Assembly: GCA_030592425.1 (NCBI GenBank)
Contig: JAUVJK010000025.1
Location: 1 to 12,075 of the forward strand
DNA: 12,075 nucleotides
Reading direction: 5' to 3'
DNA from: Candidatus Moraniibacteriota bacterium
GTDB lineage: Bacteria; Patescibacteriota; Minisyncoccia; Moranbacterales; GCA-2747515
Part shown: positions 6,876 to 12,075 of the stretch, piece by piece
Numbering within the stretch: the first letter of the stretch is position 1
Layout: the number at the start of each line of letters is the position of its first letter
Translations under genes and position numbers: made by a program
Notes under the pieces: generated by a model
Told to the model about the DNA's origin: nothing
The model's input: the letters and a program-made list of their open reading frames with translations, nothing else
Database searches by the model: none

Positions 6876-8045
6876 TTATTGCGCAGGTTTTTGCGCGACA
6901 ACCTTACTAAAAGCATGCTGTGTTTCTTGCGCTGTCTTTGCCCATATGAAATTATGGGTATTTATTTTTGCACTTGTTGCAATGTATTTATAGAGAACGT
7001 CATCTTGTAGAAGTGATCGTAACACTGTTACGACTTCATCACTCCGTAGCGGATCGATCATAATAGCATGTGGACCAACAAGTTCTGGCAATGAGGATGT
7101 ATGTGATGTGATCACGGGAACTCCTGACGTCGCAGCTTCTAATGGTGGGAATCCAAAGCCTTCATAGTAGGAAGGATAAAGAAAGATATTCGCATTGTTA
7201 AAAATGACATTCTTTTCCTCTTCAGTAACAGCACCAGTAATAATAATATCAGTAGCATAAAGTGATGCTGTAATGACTTTCATCACTTCACTTCCCCGCC
7301 ATCCATCATTGCCAGCGATAACTAATTGTAATTCACTATTGTGTGTCGTGTTCTTTTTACGCAACGCTTCATAAGCGTGAATAACGGTTGCGATATTCTT
7401 GCGTGGCTCCACAGTACCAAAATACAGAATATACTTCTGTGGTAGACATAATTGCTTTTTGATAGCGAAAACTGTGTCATCTGAGAGAGTACTATCTATG
7501 TCCTGTACGCCGTTATGGATCATACTGACGTGTGATGGGTCAATGATGGCATATGTTTCTGCAAGATCACTACGTGTTGCATCAGAGACGGTGATGATAT
7601 GGTCAGCACGCTGACACAAGCGTTTCGGATTAATGAAATAATGCCAAAAACGATGTTTCCATGAAAAAGTTTGTTTGTAACGTTCAAAAGAGAGGTCATG
7701 AAGTGTCATCACGACTTTTGTCTTCTTTGATACAGCACAAAAATTTACATTTGGCATAAAAAGAAGATCAATATCGCCAAGTATTTGATCAATTTTTGGC
7801 CAACGAAGATACCACAAAGAAAGATTGAGAAGCTTATTTGGAATTTTTCGATGACAAAGAGAAACATTGGGGTAATTTGTTGCCCATGAAAGATCGATCA
7901 TTTCTCCACGATAAGCATTGAAAAAAAGAATATAAGAATTCTCTTGATCCATTGAAAATAATTCCTCTAAAAGTCGGATGGTGTATTCCTCGACGCCTGT
8001 CCTTTTTCCACTTGCGAGACAGCGCACATCAATTCCAATTTTCAT
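6876..8045 (-). CDS. Glycosyltransferase family 4 (GT-B fold), second of the cluster
   Basis: Retaining GT4 enzyme, probably adding one sugar to a lipid-linked glycan in the cytoplasm; donor and acceptor are unknown. It has 389 residues. The N-terminal domain opens MKIGIDVRCL with a glycine/threonine loop, then TLHDLSF (114-120) and the acceptor-domain motif TVSDATRSDL (152-161). The donor domain opens with YFGTVEPRKN (208-217), the loop typical of mannosyl- and other hexosyltransferases of this family, and GNDGW at 245-249. The E-x7-E motif is intact: EGFGFPPLE, E295 and E303. No membrane helix is seen, so it probably binds the membrane by its surface. It lies 34 bases after the Wzz-like gene and should share its transcript. 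There is no strong Shine-Dalgarno sequence. A 307-base gap separates it from the related 371-residue enzyme, which suggests an old duplication or a rearranged operon. Confidence 0.93.
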   Translation of the reverse strand: MKIGIDVRCLASGKRTGVEEYTIRLLEELFSMDQENSYILFFNAYRGEMIDLSWATNYPNVSLCHRKIPNKLLNLSLWYLRWPKIDQILGDIDLLFMPNVNFCAVSKKTKVVMTLHDLSFERYKQTFSWKHRFWHYFINPKRLCQRADHIITVSDATRSDLAETYAIIDPSHVSMIHNGVQDIDSTLSDDTVFAIKKQLCLPQKYILYFGTVEPRKNIATVIHAYEALRKKNTTHNSELQLVIAGNDGWRGSEVMKVITASLYATDIIITGAVTEEEKNVIFNNANIFLYPSYYEGFGFPPLEAATSGVPVITSHTSSLPELVGPHAIMIDPLRSDEVVTVLRSLLQDDVLYKYIATSAKINTHNFIWAKTAQETQHAFSKVVAQKPAQ

Positions 8046-8079
8046 AGCAGATCTTTGTAATTACAGATGAGACGGTATT

Positions 8080-8700
8080 TTATTCGGCGCGCAGATAGTA
8101 ACGAACGATAACAGTCCAAAATGCGGCAAAGAAGCCGATCACACCAACGATTACCAAAATTTGAAGAAGAGAATGTTGACTCGGCTTTACGATTGGCTTT
8201 TGTGCTATAACAACAAACCAACCAGACTCTTTCTGCTGTGCATTCAGATCTTGTGATAGCACATTGACCTTTGTGATGGTTGCTTCTCCAATTGCGTCTG
8301 CCTGCACTTGTGAATCAGCAGCATAGTTGATCGCAACTATTTGGGATGATAGTCGCTGTGAACCAAGTGCGTTTTTGAGAACACCTAAAGACCATGTAGT
8401 AGTATCAATACCCGCTTCGGTGTAAATATCAGAAACGATACTTGGTGACTGGAGCCACCGCACTATAGTGTCAGCAAAACGCTCATCAGCCTGCAATCGA
8501 TAGAAGTCGTCATAAGAATAATCAGATGTTTGTATAGCTGAGTCACGTGTAATATTGAGCGTGAGAGAAACATTATAACCACTACCTTGAAAGAGAAAGA
8601 AAAGAAGACCAGCTAACAAGAATCCTCCCATGATACCAAAAAAAGTTTTATACTCTTTTTTAAAAAGAGTGACAATATGACGAATTTCCATATAATGCAC
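8080..8700 (-). CDS. Small Wzz-like polysaccharide chain-length protein
   Basis: Resembles the polysaccharide co-polymerase family (Wzz/YveK), membrane proteins that set glycan chain length together with a Wzy polymerase. It has 206 residues, shorter than Wzz of Gram-negative bacteria. The topology fits: a short cytoplasmic start, a first helix at about 20-38, an outer domain of about 140 residues, a proline-containing stretch PIVKPSQHS (169-177) just before the second helix, and that helix at about 179-202. The outer domain has the usual helical pattern with many Q, S and A. There is no Walker motif, so no fused tyrosine kinase. The frame starts with GTG at 8700; an in-frame ATG at 8691 is equally possible, as neither has a ribosome site. 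It lies 14 bases after one glycosyltransferase and 34 before the next. The call rests on topology, motif and context, not on a strong sequence signature. Confidence 0.72.
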   Translation of the reverse strand: MHYMEIRHIVTLFKKEYKTFFGIMGGFLLAGLLFFLFQGSGYNVSLTLNITRDSAIQTSDYSYDDFYRLQADERFADTIVRWLQSPSIVSDIYTEAGIDTTTWSLGVLKNALGSQRLSSQIVAINYAADSQVQADAIGEATITKVNVLSQDLNAQQKESGWFVVIAQKPIVKPSQHSLLQILVIVGVIGFFAAFWTVIVRYYLRAE

Positions 8701-8714
8701 AAAATTAACGTTTT

Positions 8715-9815
8715 TTATTGTTCTTCGTGAATCTTTTCTACGTAGTTCCTTATTTTAGCTTTAAAAACTTCTTTGTCAAATTCATCTGCACGCTGACGAA
8801 TAGAGTCGCTCTGACAGTTTGTTTCGATCTTCTCAAAGGATATAATTGCAGCATTGATCCCAGTCGCACTCTGATCACTAAAAAGGATGCCGGTCTTTCC
8901 CTTCTCCATATGCTCTACAATATCGCCTCCATGATACGCGATGATCGGGCGTCCTGATGAAAATGCTTCCATGGCAACGATCCCGAAATCCTCTTCCTGT
9001 GGAAAGAGAAAGGCACGACAGTTTGCATAATAGTTTGCGAGATCCGTATCAGAAACACGACCGAGAAATTCAATGTTATTTTTTGCCCTTGCTGTAAGTG
9101 TTTTTCTCTCTGGACCATCCCCAATGATCTTCAGTGGCAAACCATTATTATTAAATGCTTCAACGGCAATATCAAAACGTTTATTTGGTACGAGACGTCC
9201 GACCATAAGGAAATAATTTTGATGCTCTTTCGTCACATGAAATCGTTTTGTTTCAATAGGTGGATGGATCACGGTATCGACAGTGCGTTGATAATATTTA
9301 TTGATACGTTTTTCAATAAAGCGTGAATTTGCGATGATCTTATCTGGTCGTTGTGCACTTACCCAATCCCATACACGAATATAATTCATCACGAAAGGAA
9401 TGAATCGCTTAACAAATTTTGGAAAATAAAAATCTGCTATATATTTTTGACAATCATCCCATGCATAACGCATCGGCGTATGAATATAACTAATGTGTTG
9501 CGTTTGTGGACCTGTGATGACGCCTTTCGCGTAACTATGTGAGCTTGATAAAACAATGTCGTACTTAGAAAAATCAAATTGCTCGATCGCAACAGGCATA
9601 AAAGGTGGAAAAAGGCGATGTTTTTTCCGAGCGAAAGAAAATTTTTGCAGTGATGATGTATAGATCCGACGCTCTTTGAAAAATGGATCCATTGATTCTT
9701 CATCATAAACAAGTGTGTAGATCGGCGCATAAGGAAAGATCTCGCAAAAAGCCTGAAGCACTTTCTCAGCCCCACCATTTTGCACGAGATAATCATGAAC
9801 CAGAGCAATCTTCAT
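8715..9815 (-). CDS. Glycosyltransferase family 4, WbaZ-like, first of the cluster
   Basis: GT4 enzyme of the WbaZ-like mannosyltransferase group, which adds a sugar to a lipid-linked O-antigen or exopolysaccharide intermediate. It has 366 residues. It begins KIALVHDYLVQNGGAEKVL (2-20), typical of the subgroup, followed by YIHTPMRYAWDD (110-121) and IANSRFIEKRI (161-171), both hallmarks of it. The donor domain has VGRLVPNKRFD (205-215) and GDGPERK (232-238). The E-x7-E motif is intact as EDFGIVAME, E275 and E283. It differs from the other two GT4 enzymes of the window in all these motifs, so it is a separate subfamily. It is the first gene of a three-gene run (this gene, the Wzz-like gene, the second GT4 gene) after a terminator. 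The ATG at 9815 has no Shine-Dalgarno sequence. The mannose specificity is inference by subfamily only. Confidence 0.92.
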   Translation of the reverse strand: MKIALVHDYLVQNGGAEKVLQAFCEIFPYAPIYTLVYDEESMDPFFKERRIYTSSLQKFSFARKKHRLFPPFMPVAIEQFDFSKYDIVLSSSHSYAKGVITGPQTQHISYIHTPMRYAWDDCQKYIADFYFPKFVKRFIPFVMNYIRVWDWVSAQRPDKIIANSRFIEKRINKYYQRTVDTVIHPPIETKRFHVTKEHQNYFLMVGRLVPNKRFDIAVEAFNNNGLPLKIIGDGPERKTLTARAKNNIEFLGRVSDTDLANYYANCRAFLFPQEEDFGIVAMEAFSSGRPIIAYHGGDIVEHMEKGKTGILFSDQSATGINAAIISFEKIETNCQSDSIRQRADEFDKEVFKAKIRNYVEKIHEEQ

Positions 9816-9844
9816 AGGAATTATTTTTTATCAATCAGATAGAA

Positions 9845-9884
9845 ACTATATCTCTATAGTAGCCTTTTTTGTCTTCTGGAGCAA
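9845..9884 (-). promoter_or_regulatory. Weak promoter with inverted repeat before the glycosyltransferase run
   Basis: On the minus strand TTGCTC (9884-9879, 3 of 6) and TACTAT (9861-9856, 4 of 6) are 17 bases apart, with a start near 9849 and a leader of about 33 bases. The inverted repeat ACTATA-TCTC-TATAGT (9845-9860) overlaps the -10 and the start site and could be an operator. Because the preceding gene ends in a terminator, a promoter is needed here, but these boxes are weak. Confidence 0.35.
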
Positions 9885-9885
9885 C

Positions 9886-9910
9886 AAAAAGCAGGCTCTA
9901 CACCTGCTTT
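9886..9910 (-). terminator. Rho-independent terminator of the YvlD-like gene
   Basis: AAAGCAGG and CCTGCTTT form a perfect 8-bp stem around a seven-base loop (9888-9910). On the minus strand it continues into a run of five T, the last three in the stem. It lies 14 bases after the TAG stop of the small membrane protein. Confidence 0.8.
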
Positions 9911-9924
9911 GTATTCGATGAAAA

Positions 9925-10263
9925 CTATTTATCTAAGATCAAACCAGAAACCCAACTAACAATGGTCACAACAAGTGATCCCCAGAATGCTGCCATAAAA
10001 CCATCAATTTGAAAGCCTGGTACGAATGTCAGTAGCCAAAAGACAAACATATTGATCACAATCGTAAAGAGGCCAAGAGTCATGATCGTAATTGGCAATG
10101 CAAAAAGCTGTAAGATTGGCTTAATAACCGCATTCAGTAGTCCAAATATAACAGCTGCAATTGCTACTGTGGTCCAACTGTCATACCCTACCCCATCGAC
10201 AAAATATGCTGCCGCAACAAGCGAAATCGCAACAAAAATAAACTTCAAGACCAATTTAAACAT
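9925..10263 (-). CDS. YvlD-like four-helix membrane protein (phage holin IV superfamily, PF04020)
   Basis: Small integral membrane protein of a widespread family with no firmly known function; the holin name is by superfamily and does not imply a prophage. It has 112 residues, typical of the family, and four hydrophobic segments at about 3-23, 31-54, 58-80 and 86-109. The family signature is clear in residues 41-50, GLLNAVIKPI, and in LPITIMTLGLF (56-66). It begins at ATG 10263 without a Shine-Dalgarno sequence. It forms a single-gene unit, with a strong promoter upstream and a terminator downstream. It stands between the sugar-phosphate transferase and the glycosyltransferase run, but nothing links it to glycan synthesis beyond position. 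In Bacillus subtilis the relative YvlD belongs to an envelope-stress operon, so an envelope role is possible. Confidence 0.87.
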   Translation of the reverse strand: MFKLVLKFIFVAISLVAAAYFVDGVGYDSWTTVAIAAVIFGLLNAVIKPILQLFALPITIMTLGLFTIVINMFVFWLLTFVPGFQIDGFMAAFWGSLVVTIVSWVSGLILDK

Positions 10264-10296
10264 AAAATATGTTTTAATGAATTAATAACTATTTAA

Positions 10297-10325
10297 ATAA
10301 TACAAGAAATCTATTGATGTGACAA
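10297..10325 (-). promoter_or_regulatory. Strong sigma-70-type promoter of the YvlD-like gene
   Basis: On the minus strand TTGTCA (10325-10320, 5 of 6) and TATTAT (10302-10297, 5 of 6) are exactly 17 bases apart. The start would be near 10290, giving a leader of about 27 bases. It is among the best consensus matches in the window and fits the gene order. Confidence 0.7.
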
Positions 10326-10424
10326 TAGCACTTAAAAAAGATGACATTTGTTAATTTTTTTCAAAACTCATTATTTAACATGTATTTTGTATTATCAATC
10401 CTGTTTTGCATATTTTCAAAATTC

Positions 10425-10457
10425 AATAACAAATCAGAATAAGACACATCTGTTATT
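10425..10457 (-). repeat. Inverted repeat after the sugar-phosphate transferase, possible weak terminator
   Basis: AATAACA and TGTTATT are perfect 7-bp arms 19 bases apart, 31 bases after the TAG stop of the transferase gene. On the minus strand GAATTTTG follows, a poor T-run, so termination here would be weak. The rest of this 225-base spacer is AT-rich and holds only the promoter at 10297-10325. Confidence 0.35.
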
Positions 10458-10488
10458 TAGTGTTTGTTGAAGTTTATTGGCATATCCC

Positions 10489-11919
10489 CTACACCTCTGT
10501 ATTGTTATTTCTTCGGCCGAGGAGAGCTCCTGGAGTACGTAGGAGGATCTTTATATCGAGCCATAGGGACCAGTTCTCGATGTAGTATACATCTAGCTTG
10601 TATTCGTCCTCAAAGTCGAGGTCGCTCCTTCCAGAGACTTGTGCCATGCCGGTGATCCCTGGCTTAATCGTCAGGAGGCGACGGTGATACTCGCGATATT
10701 TCGATACTTCTCTTTCTTGGTGTGGGCGTGGACCAACAAGGCTCATGTCACCAAAGAGGACATTGAAAAATTGTGGCAACTCATCCATGGAATAGCGTTC
10801 GATAAAGGAACCAAATGCACTACGTCGTGGATCATCTTTGATCTTATAAAGAGCTCCTTTGCGCGTGTTATATTTCTTGATCAACTCTTTTTCGTACTTC
10901 TTTGCTTCTTCAAGGTTTGGATTGTTTGGATGGATGCAATATTTCCACTTCATATAGCGAAATTTATATGCATAGAACTTGTGGCCACTATCCATCATGC
11001 GCTCACTCTTGTAAATGATCGGCCCACGGTCAGAGAACTTCATGACAAGTGCGATCGTCAACATAATCGGTAAAAAGAGCAAGATCAAAAAGAGTGATGT
11101 CACAATATCAAATGTCCGTTTCATGATCTTCCCCCACCCCTCCAGAGGTGTATGCGTGAGTTCAATGATCGGCTCACCCTCAAAGATACGCATCGTAAAT
11201 CGTGTTGTCTGCATGGATGTTGGGATGAACTGATAAGTGATATCATGGATCTCACAGAAATCGTGTAATTTCTCTAGTAGGTCATCTGGCATTGTTGATT
11301 CGCTAACGAGAACTTCATCAATACCACGATTCTTTCGTAATTTTTTGATCTGTTTGATATTGATATAATCAACATGTGCAACAACCTTATAGCCCAACTT
11401 TGTGTTGCTATGAAGAAGATTATGCATACGCTTCATTTTTTCTCCTGTGCCAACAAGGAGGATACGATGATGCCCAATGCCATGTTTGGCGAGGAGCCAC
11501 TTTTGAACAAACTGTACGATAAAGCGTCCAGAAACCGTAAAAACAATTACAAGTCCCCAACTCAGAACAATAATAAAACGTGAAGAAAACCATTCACGTT
11601 GAAAGAAAAAGCCAAGAGTAATGATCACAAAAGCAATTGTTACAGCCTTTACGACAGAAAAGAATTCTTCTGAAAATTTGCGTGTTGTGCGTATGCGATA
11701 GAGACCTTCAAATGCAAAAAGAATTATGACAAAGATCGCAACAATGACGACGATATCAAAAAAGGACCGTTGGGTCACATTATAGATTTCTTGTTTATTG
11801 ATCAGTGTTTGAATTTCGCCAATATGGCGAATACGGTATGCCAAAAGAGCTGCAATGACGATCATCACAAAATCTATAAAAACTTGTAGGATGCTGAAGA
11901 GTAATTCGGATCTTTTCAT
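10489..11919 (-). CDS. Polyprenyl-phosphate glycosyl-1-phosphate transferase (WbaP/WcaJ-type)
   Basis: Starts lipid-linked glycan synthesis by moving a sugar-1-phosphate from a nucleotide sugar onto undecaprenyl phosphate at the inner membrane face. Its 476 residues show the full long form. Four membrane helices lie at about 6-30, 53-74, 86-104 and 113-136. A Rossmann-like CoA-binding-type domain begins at HRILLVGTG (151-159). The catalytic bacterial sugar transferase domain (PF02397) follows from about 265: a re-entrant hydrophobic helix after FDIVTS (270-275), KFRYMK (319-324, where KFRSM or KFRTM is usual), the catalytic DE dyad in MDELPQ (D379, E380), GDMSLVGPRP (390-399) and KPGITGMAQVSGRSD (419-433). 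About 35 extra residues, 325-358, lie between KFR and the KIKDDPR motif. The ATG at 11919 has no ribosome site; upstream, TTGTAT (11962-11957) and TAGTAT (11939-11934) are a weak 17-base-spaced promoter pair. The sugar cannot be named from sequence. Confidence 0.94.
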   Translation of the reverse strand: MKRSELLFSILQVFIDFVMIVIAALLAYRIRHIGEIQTLINKQEIYNVTQRSFFDIVVIVAIFVIILFAFEGLYRIRTTRKFSEEFFSVVKAVTIAFVIITLGFFFQREWFSSRFIIVLSWGLVIVFTVSGRFIVQFVQKWLLAKHGIGHHRILLVGTGEKMKRMHNLLHSNTKLGYKVVAHVDYINIKQIKKLRKNRGIDEVLVSESTMPDDLLEKLHDFCEIHDITYQFIPTSMQTTRFTMRIFEGEPIIELTHTPLEGWGKIMKRTFDIVTSLFLILLFLPIMLTIALVMKFSDRGPIIYKSERMMDSGHKFYAYKFRYMKWKYCIHPNNPNLEEAKKYEKELIKKYNTRKGALYKIKDDPRRSAFGSFIERYSMDELPQFFNVLFGDMSLVGPRPHQEREVSKYREYHRRLLTIKPGITGMAQVSGRSDLDFEDEYKLDVYYIENWSLWLDIKILLRTPGALLGRRNNNTEV

Positions 11920-11963
11920 TATAGAAGATAAAAATACTAGTAGTTATCTCTGTTCAATACAAT

Positions 11964-12075
11964 GGCCACCAAAAGATGGTCTGTAAGCCGGATTCTGTCG
12001 AGAGCAATGATCTGTCTTGTCTCATGTGTTGCCACAGAGATCTTTGCGGTTCCCTCTATATAAAATAGAGTACGA
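11964..12075 (-). ncRNA. rnpB: RNase P RNA (class A), 3' part, cut by window edge
   Basis: Catalytic RNA of ribonuclease P, which trims the 5' ends of tRNA precursors. On the minus strand bases 11999-11984 read GACAGAATCCGGCTTA, the near-universal 3' block of bacterial RNase P RNA that forms one side of helix P4. AGATCATTG just before it fits the conserved AGAnnAAUG segment. Upstream hairpins such as CTCTAT/ATAGAG (in about 12055-12073) and CCGCA/TGTGG fit the variable stems of the region. The 3' end is set near 11964 from the CCATC/GGTGG segment that follows, where helix P1 should close; the error is about 15 bases, and the 5' partner of P1 lies outside the window. No separate terminator is plain before the transferase gene 45 bases downstream. 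Confidence 0.88.

Noticed and set aside
9925..10263. Prophage or lysis gene because of the holin superfamily name
   Set aside because: The protein matches the YvlD-type chromosomal family, and no endolysin, integrase or other phage gene is nearby.
10639..11073. 144-residue open frame on the plus strand
   Set aside because: It is the reverse of the conserved catalytic region of the sugar-phosphate transferase, with no signature of its own.
1..12075. CRISPR arrays, insertion sequences, tRNA genes and attachment sites
   Set aside because: I saw no regularly spaced direct repeats, transposase or integrase motifs, long terminal inverted repeats or tRNA-like clover-leaf sequences on either strand.

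Overview
This window most likely comes from a bacterium of the Candidate Phyla Radiation (Patescibacteria). The DNA is AT-rich and genes are tightly packed. The LepA start carries the GITIKLQPV variant that I associate with this group. A large DUF4012 protein sits among lipid-linked glycan genes, an arrangement common in these genomes. Most starts lack a clear Shine-Dalgarno sequence. One gene ends in UGA and no gene needs UGA read as an amino acid, so the standard code (table 11) fits and gives no support for the UGA-glycine lineages. The phylum placement is inference from protein style, not from a database search.

Every recognised gene lies on the minus strand, so transcription runs from high to low coordinates. 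In that order they are: the 3' end of the RNase P RNA gene (about 11964-12075, cut by the window edge); a polyprenyl-phosphate glycosyl-1-phosphate transferase (10489-11919); a small four-helix YvlD/phage-holin-IV membrane protein with its own promoter and terminator (9925-10263); a GT4 glycosyltransferase (8715-9815); a small Wzz-like chain-length protein (8080-8700); a second GT4 enzyme (6876-8045); a gap of about 307 bases; a third GT4 enzyme (5453-6568) behind a promoter that seems to give a leaderless mRNA; a DUF4012 membrane-anchored protein (3024-5450); the lipid II flippase MurJ (1296-2933); an unrecognised 140-residue basic protein with its own promoter, ribosome binding site and terminator (740-1162); and the 5' part of lepA (1-518).

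The middle of the window reads as a cell-surface glycan locus. The phosphoglycosyl transferase would load the first sugar phosphate onto undecaprenyl phosphate at the inner face of the membrane. The three GT4 enzymes would extend the chain and the Wzz-like protein could set its length. The DUF4012 protein has a large domain predicted outside the membrane and may act late in assembly or display. No Wzx flippase, Wzy polymerase or O-antigen ligase is visible here. MurJ belongs to the same transporter superfamily as Wzx but has its own conserved job in peptidoglycan synthesis. The flanks (rnpB, murJ, lepA) are housekeeping genes.

I found no mobile element, CRISPR array, tRNA, recombination site or clearly new multi-gene system. 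The points most worth a second look are the perfect hairpin 17 bases before murJ, the leaderless-type promoter of the third glycosyltransferase, the self-contained 140-residue gene, and the DUF4012 protein with its long cytoplasmic tail and acidic insert.
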